Assembly: GCA_963971535.1 (NCBI GenBank)
Contig: OZ020585.1
Location: forward strand, 155,042,083 to 155,106,082
Length of the DNA stretch: 64,000 nucleotides
Reading direction: 5' to 3'
From: Notolepis coatsorum
Lineage: Eukaryota > Chordata > Actinopteri > Aulopiformes > Paralepididae
Positions within the stretch are counted from its first letter, which is position 1; each line of letters opens with the position of its first letter. The translations under genes and the position numbers were made by a program. The notes beneath the pieces are model-generated. The model worked only from the letters and a program-made list of their open reading frames with translations, made no database searches and was not told the origin of the DNA. Below are positions 11,056 through 21,186 of the stretch, in pieces.

Positions 11056-14000
11056 GCCGTTTTTCTCGTTCCCAGAACCATGCACCACCAAGTCGTCTGA
11101 TGAGCGTCACCCTGACCTGGGCGGACCAACGGGCGACGGTGGAGGCACTCATCGACTCGGGTGCTGACGAGAGCTTCCTGGATTTCGAGTTTGCTACCCA
11201 GGCCAACATTCCGCTAGAGGACCTCGTGAGACCCTTGGAGGTGTTCGCGTTGGACCAACACCACCTGGCTGACATCACTCAACGCACCGTCCCAGTCCTT
11301 CTCACCATTGCTGGTAACCACGTTGAGAGACTCCAGTTTTTCATCACCAGCTCTCCTCTTGTCCCTGTGGTCCTGGGCAGGCCTTGGCTCGCGCTGCATG
11401 AGCCCCACATCGCCTGGTCCTCCGGTACCATCAGAGGGTGGAGCTCCGCCTGTCATGCCCAGTGTCTTCAGGCGGCGTCCTGTCCCTCGCCCCGGAGCCC
11501 TCTTTGTGAGCCGCCTCCGGACCTCTCGACGATACCCCCCGAGTACCACGACCTCGAGGAGGTTTTCAGTAAGTCCCGGGCTCAGGCCCTTCCGCCTCAT
11601 CGACCTTCGCTCAGGGGCTCCCCTTCCCGGCAGCCGCCTCTACAGTCTGACCGTCCCTGAGAAGGCAGCGATGGATCGTTATATCTCTGAGTCCTTGGAA
11701 GCAGGTCTCATTCGGCCTTCCTCCTCCCCTATGGCGGCCGGTTTCGTCTTTGTTGGGAAGAAGGACGGAGACCTTCGACCCTGCATCGACTATCGCCAGC
11801 TCAACGAGATCACCATTAAGAACAAGTACCCTCTTCCTCTCATGAACTCCACCTTCGAACCTCTCACCCAGGCTACCGTCTTTACCAAGCTGGACCTCCG
11901 GAGTGCCTACCACCTGGTCCGTATCCGAGAGGGCGATGAGTGGAAGACCGCCTTCAAGACTCCCAGGGGCCACTACGAGTACCTGGTAATGCCGTTCGGC
12001 CTGGAGCGCCTCCTCCACAATCGGCTCTTCGTCAAGGCAGAGAAGTGGCGTTTTCACTCCGACTCCGTCGATTACCTGGGCTTCATCGTGGAGAGAGGCT
12101 TGACCCGGGCTGACCATCGCAAGATCCGGGCCGTGGAGGAGTGGCCGGAACCCACCTCTCGGAAGGAGTTACAGAGCTTCCTCGGGTTCGCCAACTTCTA
12201 CCGAAGATTCATCCGGAACTACAGCCAGGTGGCGGAACCACTGACCAAGCTAACCTCTCCCGCCCTGCCGTTCGACTGGTCCCCAGCAGCGAGTGCTGCG
12301 TTCCGCTCCCTCAAGAAGAGGTTCACTACCGCCCCAGTCTTGCTCCATCCAGACCCCAAGAGACAGTTCATCGTAGAGGTGGACGCCTCGGATACCGGAC
12401 TTGGGGCTATTTTATCTCAGCGGTCGGCAACGGACCAGAAGGTACATCCGTGCGCCTTCTACTCACGTCGTTTCCTCCCTGCCGAGAGGAACTACGACAT
12501 CGGCAATCGGGAGCTGCTGGCGGTTGTGGCTGCCTTGGAGGAGTGGCGTCATTGGCTAGAGGGGGCCGAGGAGCCATTCACCATTTGGACGGACCACAAG
12601 AACTTGACGTATATCCGTGCTTCCAAGCGCCTCAATGGCTGGCAGGCAAGATGGGCCATTTTCCTCAGTCGTTTCGACTTCTCGCTGACGTTTCGCCCTG
12701 GTTCCCGCAACACGAAGGCCGACTCCCTGTCCCAGTTAAACTCCAAGGGAGCCCCAACCACTGAGGACCCGACTCCCATCCTCCCAGAGGGCAGGGTGGT
12801 GGGAGTGGTCACCTTGGGCATCGAGGGGGTGGTAAGGCGTGCGCTACGCTTCCATCGCGCTCCAGGCAAGGTACCGGTTCATCGCCTCTTTGTCCCCGAC
12901 TCAGTCCGGTCCCGGGTCCTCCAGTGGGGCCATACCAGCCGGTTCGCCTGCCACCCAGCCGTTCATCGCACGTTCTCCTTCCTGGCTCGGCGATTCTGGT
13001 GGCCCACCATGAGGAGCGACGTCAAGGAGTTCGTACTGGCCTGCGCAGTCTGCGCCCGCAGCAAGGCCTCCCACCAGGCGCCCTCCGGGCTTCTGCAGCC
13101 ACTTCCCATTCCGAGCCGCCCTTGGTCCCATGTGGCGTTGGACTTCGTCACGGGACTTCCTTCTTCCCAGGGGAACACGTGCCTGCTGACCGTAGTGGAT
13201 CGGTTCAGCAAGGGGGTTCACCTCGTGGCCCTTCCCAAGCTTCCCTCGACGGCCGAGACGGCGGACCTCCTGACACGCCACGTGTTCCGCCTCCATCGGT
13301 TTCCCCAGGACGTCGTCTCGGACCGGGGGCCCCAGTTCACTTCCCAGGTATGGCGGGCTTTCTACAAGGGATTGGGGGCAACGGTCAGTCTTTCCTCTGG
13401 TTATCATCCCCAGACTAACGGACAAACGGAGAGGATGAACCAGAGCGTGGAGTCTGCTCTTCGGTGTGTGGCTGCCGAGAAGCCTGCTTCTTGGAGCCGT
13501 TTCCTTCCCTGGGTCGAGTACTCCATCAACTCCATGGTCAGTTCCGCCACCGGCCTCTCACCTTTTGAAGTATCCCTGGGCTACCAACCCCCTCTTTTCC
13601 CTGCACAGGAGTCGGAAGTGGCAGTTCCCTCCGTACAGGAGCATCTCGACCGGTGCCGTCGGGTCTGGGAGATCGCCAGGACTGCGCTGCTCCGGTCATC
13701 GGAGCGCGCCAGTCGTGGGGCCGACCGGCGCCGGGTCCCTGCGCCAATGTACCACCCTGGGCAGAGGGTGTGGCTGTCCGCAAAGGACCTTCCGCTTCGG
13801 TCCTCGGCCAAGAAGCTCAACCCCCGGTTCGTCGGTCCTTTTGAGGTTCTGAAGGTGCTCAGTCCGGCGGCGGTGAGTCTTAAGCTTCCTGCGTCCATGC
13901 GCATTCACCCCGTTTTTCATGTATCCCGTGTTAAGCCTGTCTCTCTCAGTCCCCTGATGCCTCCTGCTCCGGACCCACCTCCTCCCGAGATGGTGGACGG

Positions 14001-14223
14001 ACACCCCCAGTGGCAGGTCCGCCGGTTGATGGGCGTTCGACGGCGGGGTCGGGGGTTCCAGTACCTGGTGGACTGGGAGGGATACGGCCCGGAGGAACGG
14101 AGCTGGGTCTCCCGCCAGCTCATCATGGACCCCGGCCTGATCACCGACTTCCATCGTGCTCACCCGGACGAGCCGGGTCGGGCTGGTCGCCGGGTGGCTC
14201 CCGTGGAGGGGGGGGTACTGTGA
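11010..14223 (+). pseudogene. pol: Pol of Gypsy copy 1: protease, RT (YxDD deleted), RNase H, integrase, chromodomain
   Basis: The protease is in the frame of 10962-11660 with ALIDSGADESFLD at about 11144. A 20-bp deletion near 11607, judged against copy 2, shifts the frame. From there a single long frame runs to the stop at 14223. RT shows [10 protein letters not shown] and [11 protein letters not shown], but after VMPFGL (about 12003) 48 codons present in copy 2, including YFDD, are missing in frame. RNase H has [14 protein letters not shown] (about 12376). Integrase has an H..H..CAVC zinc region (12935-13055) and a D,D35E triad (Asp codons at 13141 and 13321, Glu codon at 13429). A chromodomain ([17 protein letters not shown]) is at about 14056-14110. 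The integrase and chromodomain look intact; the polymerase does not. Confidence 0.9.
14203..14216 (+). other. Polypurine tract of Gypsy copy 1
   Basis: GGAGGGGGGGGTA lies directly upstream of the 3' LTR start at 14219, the usual position for plus-strand priming. The matching tract of copy 2 is at 60991-61005. Confidence 0.8.
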
Positions 14224-15168
14224 GGATTGGTTCAGTCCTCGCCACACGCTCCGCTCCTTTAAGGTACTGTGTTAATTGATGCATTCCCCGCCACACGCTC
14301 CGCTCCTTTAAGGTGTTGATTGGTGCATTCCCCGCCACACGCTTTTGGAGCAAGTATCAATTCCAGCGCGCACCTGTCATAGTTTTTGATTAGCGCCCCA
14401 GAGGCTTTTTATACTGGGACTTCCCTTCAATCGATGTCGGGTCGTTTTGAATACTTCTGTTTCTGCCTGTTATTCCCCGTTGCTGTGCCTCGTCTACTCT
14501 CCCTCCAGGACATCTGTGGATTGCCGCTGGTGAAGACCTTGTCCCCCGTTTTGAGCTGCGCCTCGTTTACCCGCTTTACTCTTGCGCTTTGGTGAGTTTG
14601 AACCAAACCCTTTTTTGGACGATTCTGTTTTGTGTGTTTTGAAGAACACTGAAGAGTTCTATTTTTGCTTACACTTGACTCAGCTAAGTTGTGTGTTAAA
14701 GGAGACACTGAAGATTATCATTTGCTTGCACTGGACTCAGCTGGGGTGTGTGTTTAGAAGAGACACAGAAGTTTATCGTTTTTGTTTTGCACTGACCCTA
14801 AATTGTGTGTTGTGGTGAACACTGAAGATATCGTTTTGTTTGTTCTGACTCAGCTAAGGGAGGAGGAGACCGCACTGCCTCTGTGTGATGTGGACTGTTA
14901 TTTACCTCTCTCTCTCTCTGTCTCTTTTCCACCTCGAGTTGAAGCTGGGAGTATCTGCAGAGCCGCTTCAGCGTCAATACCGTTTCCCCACCTCGAACAC
15001 CAAGAGGATCTGCAGAGCCGCAGATAACTCTGCTGAAGGCAGTCTCCCTTTGTTTCAAGATTGTTACTTGCTCCTTTTTGACTCTGAAAATAAATACGCC
15101 CTAGTATTTGGCTAACTCTGAACTACCTGTCTGTGCCGTGCGTTTGAGGTCGGTTTCAAACCCTAACA
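14219..15168 (+). repeat. 3' LTR of Gypsy copy 1
   Basis: 950 bp, nearly identical to the 5' LTR. It keeps the unmutated GTCGGGTCGT at 14436-14445. AATAAA is at 15089. It lacks a few bases found in the 5' LTR (for example near 14310 and 14798). It is followed by ACTGT, the target-site copy. Confidence 0.9.
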
Positions 15169-15610
15169 ACTGTGTTCTCAGTACAGAGTACTGTAGTGTT
15201 CTATAGTTATCATTCTGCAAACATAGCCTGCTCTAAATGACAGATGGTGCGTCTGACATTCTGACTAACTCTTTCAATGAAAACACCATCTTGTTCCATG
15301 ATATAGAACATCATGGAGCAAGTACAGCTGCATTTCCATACCTATATGTAGGTATGTGCACTATTAACAGTATTGCCAGCTGTATAGCGTGTAATGTGGA
15401 TTAGTATTTTGGTTCCACATTGGCAGGACCCAATATACAGCACAATGTTTGTGAATTTTACATGTGCCAAGCGGATTGACAATTTTCAGATAATCTATAC
15501 ATTTTATTCTGTACTGTACATAGATACACTGTGTTATCCCAACGGTCACAATAGTTGCCGTCAACATGTTTGCTCATTCTATGACCACACTATACAAATT
15601 TGAGTAATTC
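15169..15610 (-). pseudogene. Rearranged EnSpm-like transposase fragment, right part
   Basis: On the minus strand 15225-15560 matches the transposase segment around 2170-2470. It includes a stretch (KIHKHCAVYWVL) that the upstream copy at 1.1-3.7 kb has lost by deletion. This fragment therefore cannot derive from that copy and comes from another family member. The match is broken by indels. It forms one interrupted block with 8520-8970, split by the Gypsy insertion. Confidence 0.7.
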
Positions 15611-15945
15611 AGCCAGGATGTAAACAGCTCTGGTCATGTGCACTGCACATATTGAGACCCTTTATTATTTCAATATTTGCTGGAAATACATTGATACATC
15701 ATTCAGTAACATTTTCAGAGCCTTATAACAAACATTATTACACTATTGTGACCAGTGGGATTAAATGTGTAATATACATTACATTTTATGTACATGTTAT
15801 AACATGCATGTATTTATATATATATTTTCTATATACATGTTTTCAATTTTAACATTGCCATAATGTTGGAGAGGGCAACACAATGTTTTTGTAAGTTAAT
15901 AGATGTATAGATGTATACTCTGAATAGAAATAAATAAGAGTTTGA
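15611..15945. other. AT-rich stretch, nothing recognised
   Basis: A/T-rich sequence with short TA runs near 15815 and an AATAAATAA near 15928. No coding or repeat family was recognised. It may be the outer end of the EnSpm-like fragment. Confidence 0.3.
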
Positions 15946-16138
15946 AGTTGATATAATGTGCTTGTGTAGTTATTTTTCTGTTAACTTATTCACATGGATT
16001 TTAAAACTGAACCTTAAGTTATAGTAACTGCAAATATTTGAGTTGATTAACTTAAAAGAAATGAGGCATAAGAATGACTCAATTTCTTTGAGTTCTGTTA
16101 ACTTAATCACATGGATTTAAGGTTGAACCTTAAGTCAC
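15946..16138 (+). repeat. Diverged TTGAGTT/CCTTAAGTCACAGTAACTG array, left part
   Basis: Two to three diverged units containing ACCTTAAGT..AGTAACTG..ATTTGAGTTG..AACTTAA. The array is interrupted at GTCAC by the solo LTR and resumes at 18594. A sister array lies at 24895-25125. Confidence 0.7.
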
Positions 16139-16249
16139 TGTTATGGTTTGTAACCGACCCCAATCGCACAACACAAGACAGGTATGAGAGTAAGCCAAAA
16201 CAGGGCAAATCTTTATTATAGAACAAAAGGCGGAACAGTCCCTTTATGG

Positions 16250-16625
16250 GAGAACACAAAAAACACTAGAGTCAAGGAAAACTGGAAAATGCGGCACTGT
16301 GCCTTTAAGAGGCGAACAGGCTAAGGGACTAGGGCTAAGGGACAGGGCCAGGGCTAAATGTCAAGGACCAGGACCAGGGGCACTGGAGAGGGGAACAGGG
16401 GAGAACACAAAACACTAGAGTCAAGGAAAACTGGAAAATGAGGCACTGTGCCTTTAAGAGGCGAACAGGCTAAGGGACTAGGGCTAAAGGACAGGGCCAG
16501 GGCTAAATGTCAAGGACTAGGACCAGGGGCACTGGAGAGGGGAACAGGGGAGAACACAAAACACTAGAGTCAAGGAAATAAGGAAAATGCGGCACTGTGC
16601 CTTTAAGAGGCGAACAGGCTAAGGG
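16250..16625. repeat. Tandem repeat inside solo LTR, about 150-bp unit
   Basis: About 2.5 units beginning GAGAACACAAAA at 16250, 16401 and 16550. Each carries ACTAGAGTCAAGGAAA and CACTGTGCCTTTAAGAGG. The units are nearly identical. Non-coding. Confidence 0.8.
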
Positions 16626-16689
16626 ACAGGGCTAAGTGTCAGGGACAAAGGCTAAGGGCCAGGGCTACGGGCCAGGGCTGCTTACAGGG

Positions 16690-16920
16690 ATGAGGACAGG
16701 GTTCCGACGGCGGAGGCCTGGCAAGGGGACAGGGGCCCGACGGCGGGGGCCGGGCACGGAGACAGGGGCCCGACAGCGGAGGGAGGCCGGGCACGGAGGC
16801 AGGGGCCCAACGGCGGAGGCCTGGTACGGAGACAGGGGCCCGACAGCGGGGGCCGGGCACGGAGACAGGGGCCCGACGGCGGAGGCCTGGTACGGAGACA
16901 GGGGCCCGACAGCGGAGGCT
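16690..16920. repeat. GC-rich minisatellite inside solo LTR, 30-40-bp unit
   Basis: About seven units of the type GGAGACAGGGGCCCGACGGC followed by GGAGGCCTGGTAC. Long open frames on both strands here are a product of the repeat, not genes. Confidence 0.8.
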
Positions 16921-16925
16921 GGGGG

Positions 16926-18290
16926 GAAGAGGCGCCATCCTCCCGTGGAAATAGGGAGCGATGACGCGCCGGCTTGACGTCTGGAGTGGGAACACTGGCA
17001 ACCTCCCGTAGAGAATTAGAGAGCGAAGGCGGTGTCCCACTCCAGGCACGGAGATCCTCGTCCTCCTCCTCGGGGGGGCCGGGCACGGAGACTTGACTTG
17101 ACTTGAAACAGGGGCCCGACAGCGGAGGCCGGGGGGGAAGAGGCGCCATCCTCCCCTGGAAATAGGGAGCGATGACGCGCCAGCTTGACATCTGGAGTGG
17201 GAACACTGGCAACCTCCCGTAGAGAATTAGAGAGCGAAGGCGGTGTCCCACTCCAGGCACGGAGATCCTCTTCCTCCTCCTCGGGGGGGCCGGGCACGGA
17301 GACTTGACTTGACTTGACTTGAGACAGGGGCCCGACAGCGGAGGCCGGGGGGAAGAGGCGCCATCCTCCCGTGGAAATAGTCTGGAGTGGGAACACTGGC
17401 AACCTCCCGTAGAGAATTAGAGAGCGAAGGCGGTGTCCCACTCCAGGCACGGAGATCCTCTTCCTCCTCCTCGGGGGGGCCGGGCACGGAGACTTGACTT
17501 GGTACAGGGGCCCGACAGCGGAGGCCGGGGGGAAGAGGTGCCATCCTCCCGTGGAAATAGGGAGCGATGACGCGCCGGCTTGATGTCTGGAGTGGGAACA
17601 CTGGCAACCTCCCGTAGAGAATTAGAGAGCGAAGGCGGTGTCCCACTCCAGGCACGGAGATCCTCTTCCTCCTCCTCGGGGGGGCCGGGCACGGAGACTT
17701 GACTTGACTTGAGACAGGGGCACGACAGCGGAGGCCGGGGGGAAGAGGCGCCATCCTCCCGTGGAAATAGGGAGCGATGACGCGCCGGCTTGACGTCTGG
17801 AGTGGGAACACTGGCAACCTCCTGTAGAGAATTAGAGAGCGAAGGCGGTGTCCCACTCCAGGCACGGAGATCCTCTTCCTCCTCCTCGGGGGGGGCCGGG
17901 CACGGAGACTTGACTTGACTTGACTTGGTACAGGGGCCCGACAGCGGAGGCCGGGGGGAAGAGGCGCCATCCTCCCGTGGAAATAGGGAGCGATGACGCG
18001 CCGGCTTGACGTCTGGAGTGGGAACACTGGCAACCTCCCGTAGAGAATTAGAGAGCGAAGGCGGTGTCCCACTCCAGGCACGGAGATCCTCTTCCTCCTC
18101 CTTGGGGGGGCCGGGCAACGCAGAACAAAAGGGTCCCAGGGGACCGGGGCGAAGAGATGCCATCCTCCCGTGGAAAATAGGGAGCGATGACGCGCCGGCT
18201 TGACGTCTGGAGTGGTAACACTGGAAAACCTCCCGTAGAGAATTAGAGAGCGAAGACGGTGTCCCACTCCAGGCAAACGGCGACAGGTGG
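16926..18290. repeat. About 212-bp tandem repeat inside solo LTR, seven units
   Basis: Units start at GAAGAGG.GCCATCCTCC near 16926, 17138, 17352, 17532, 17742, 17958 and 18151. One unit has a deletion of about 32 bp. Each unit holds a GACTTGACTTGACTTG microsatellite of variable length and a CTCCTCCTCGGGGGG run. The units are very similar, which points to recent expansion or gene conversion. Minus-strand open frames of up to 358 codons are repeat artefacts. Confidence 0.9.
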
Positions 18291-18593
18291 TGATGGCTGG
18301 CACGTCGTCTCACGCCGGAGACGTGGCAGGTGATGGTAACATACAGGATGGTAACGTACAGAACTCCATGAACACAGAGTGAACACAGATACAGAACGAC
18401 CCAACCAGGACTGGAAGGGAGGTCCAGGTATATAAAGCCCTCTGGGGCGCTAATCATAAACTATGACAGCTGCGTGAAGGTAGTCCAAGGGTGGGGGCTG
18501 GTGAAGAGTAGAGGAGAGTAAATCATCGCAAGGGTGGGGGCTGGTGAGGGAGAGTAGACAGGGAAAAGTTCAGGGAACAGGCAAATCCTCACA

Positions 18594-18810
18594 GTCACAG
18601 TAACTGAATATATTTGAGTTGCCTCCACTTGAGAACCTTAAGTCACAGTAACTGCACATATTTGAATTGCCTTAACTGAGAACTGTAAGTCACAGTAACT
18701 GAATATATTTGAGTTGCCTCCACTTGAGAACCTTTAGTCACAGTAACTGAACATATTTGAATTGCCTTAACTAAGAACTGTAAGTCACAGTAACTGAACA
18801 TATTTGTGAC
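18594..18810 (+). repeat. TTGAGTT/CCTTAAGTCACAGTAACTG array, right part
   Basis: Three to four units of about 60 bp: CTTAAGTCACAGTAACTG, then AATATATTTGAGTTGCC. This continues the array interrupted by the solo LTR. After it comes a GC-rich patch (CCGCCCAGCGTGCGCGCC) and T-rich DNA up to the DUF7869-like gene. Confidence 0.75.
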
Positions 18811-19185
18811 TCCGCCCAGCGTGCGCGCCTACAACCCAGGTTCCTCACGAGAAGAGAAAGAATTTTTTATTTTATTTTTTTTTTCATTTCCGTTTTATTT
18901 ATTTTTTTATATATACTTACAGTTCGAGGGTTGAAGAACATATTTAGTATAACAGCGAACATATATAATAACTCTAATTGTGTTTAAATTGTGTTTAAAA
19001 ATGGCTCCTTGAGACATACTCTGATCGTCTCTCACGAAGCTGTGGGGGCAGTTCCCTCGGGCTGTCCTATTTTTGCATGTGAAAGGCTGCTGTTGATGTG
19101 AGGTACGCCCCCACACGGTGTGGTGTTTATATTCACAGCACCTGTAGCCCAGAGAACACTTTTTTGCTGCTTAGATAACATCGAC

Positions 19186-21150
19186 ATGGCCGCACAAAAA
19201 TTATCAGCTGCTCTTAATAGAGGAAGAGATGGAATGAGTATAGACTCCTCGGCGACGATGAGTGACCACATCACGGACTACATGATCATCACGGAAGGTG
19301 AGCCGCCACCAGCTCTTTTATCCGACGATGAAGAGACCGAAGACGCAGATGAAGACGCAGATGAAATTGTCCCAGATCCAATCGAACCTGCCGACGATGG
19401 TGAAACAGAGGAAGACGGAGACCTTTGCGTTGAAACTGTAGCATTGGGCTTTTCAGCTGAATCGACCATGCGATCAGTTGAAAAGATGTCTGGTTTAACG
19501 GTGGAGGGCGAAATAGAAGAGGAACTCGGAAAGATAAACTCTTTCCACTGCAAGTGCCAGGCGCGCCGAAAGGAAAATTCAGAACGATCTGCCCTGTCTT
19601 GTTAAAAAAAACTGTCGGTTGAGCTAATTTACCAAAACCGATTGGACACCGCGTCGTTGACACCAAGAGAAAGGGACATGTGTCTGTTGTCCATTATTGG
19701 AACATGCCAAAATGTTTCAGAGATGACGCAAAGTACAAAGAAAGTCAACGCTATACGCCTGGCTTCAAGGACAACGTACAGATTCCACGACGTTGTCGTC
19801 TGTCGTCCAACGTTCTGTTTCATTTATGGGTAAGTGTTTTTATGCTTGTATATTGTATTGGACGTAGATGTATTGTATTGGACGTATATGTATGTTTATC
19901 AATAGGTTTAAATAGGTTTAAATATGTGTTAAAGTCTAGATATAGTCGTCGAATCCTATTCTACCCTGCGAGGGCGTCCATTTTGGATATTCTGGGTAGT
20001 GTAGTTTTTGTGCGGCCATTTTGTAATGCACATCGCTAGGATAGGGATTCTTAAAAACTACACCTGAATGTAAACAAGAGTGATTGATTGATTGATTGAA
20101 AAGTTTATTAACAGATTGCAGAATGGGTACAGTACAGTACAGCTCAATACATACAATTGTTAAGGGGATGCAGACCAGAGAAAGACTTCCATCTTGTTTA
20201 CATCAGGGTCCCCCATTTTCAATTCATCATAACATAATATATGACATACAGATACAGTGTGTACAATGTGTGTATTTCATTCATTAATTCTCTTCCCTAT
20301 TGTTAACATTTTTGTTTAGGATCAGCGATGCGCTTCTCAAAAGCCTTTTCAAACACTACAAGACAGATGGCCTCACACCGCGGGAGAGGAAGAAACAGCC
20401 GAGAAATCACAAGCGTTTTTTGTCTCTTTTTGACGTAAAAAGGGTTGTGAAATTTCTGATCAACTTTGCTGTCCTCCATGCGATTGTGTTGCCTGGCCGT
20501 CATGCTGGTCACAAGGATTTCACTGCAAAGTTACTGCCAACCAATCTGACCAAAGCTGCCCTGTGGTGCCTTTACAGCAGTATAGAAGGTATGTCACAAA
20601 ACCACCCCTTTCTTTCTCTCTCACACACACACATGGTTCCCACTTTTTCTTATTCTACCAATCTAACAAAAACACTTGTCTTTTCAGGATTTCGTGTTGT
20701 TGGTCAGAGATCCTTCCTTCGGTTGTGGAAAGCACTCCTTCCGCAGATAATGATCACAAAACCCAGGACAGATCTGTGTTCTCAATGCTACTCCAACAAT
20801 AACCAATTACAGCAAGCCGCGGGAAGGCCAGAGAAGTTGCAGGTGGAGAAACTCCAGGTGTGTACAGTCTACTTTCACTACTACACTACAGACTGTTTTT
20901 TACCACCATCTATTCCCCTGTACCCCCGTCCATAGTGGCTTGTTTACAGTATTTACCCAAACATAGCAACGTCCGATGACGACATAGAATGGGTACAATA
21001 CAGTACAGCTCAATACAACAACAGTGGACTGGAGGATGAAGACCAGAAAAAGACTTTCGCCTTTTTTACATAAGGGTCCTCCATTTTCAATTCATCAAAA
21101 CATTTAGAGACATACAAATATACAGTAGTTTCATAAAAATGCTAAAATGC

Positions 21151-21186
<36 letters not shown>

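Larger units (their letters stand above)
8971..15168 (+). mobile_element. Ty3/Gypsy V-clade chromovirus-like retrotransposon, copy 1
   Basis: Complete by structure: 5' LTR 8971-9930, gag, protease, RT, RNase H, integrase with chromodomain, polypurine tract, 3' LTR 14219-15168. Both LTRs are TGTGAGGATT...CTAACA. The flanking 5-bp target duplication is TCTGT/ACTGT, one mismatch. By eye the LTRs differ by about ten substitutions plus a few short indels over some 950 bp, so insertion is fairly recent. It cannot be autonomous: gag has a stop, the pol frame is broken once, and the RT has lost its YxDD box. Its host site is the rearranged EnSpm-like repeat. Confidence 0.95.
16139..18593 (-). mobile_element. 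Solo Gypsy LTR, enlarged by internal tandem repeats
   Basis: Reads on the minus strand as TGTGAGGATTTGCC...CATAACA with a perfect 5-bp target duplication GTCAC (16134-16138 and 18594-18598). It shares with copy 1 the block around ATTAGCGCCCCAGAG, the TATA-like box (rc of about 18428-18436) and a start-site motif GTTGGGTCGT (rc of 18396-18405). A poly-A signal, rc of TTTATT, is near 16214. At about 2.45 kb it is two to three times longer than the other Gypsy LTRs here because of three internal tandem arrays. No internal region is present, so it is a product of LTR-LTR recombination. Confidence 0.85.

Noticed and set aside
16636..18457. Long open frames on both strands (up to 358 codons)
   Set aside because: They fall entirely within GC-rich tandem repeats of a solo LTR. 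Their sequence repeats with the DNA unit and there is no domain.
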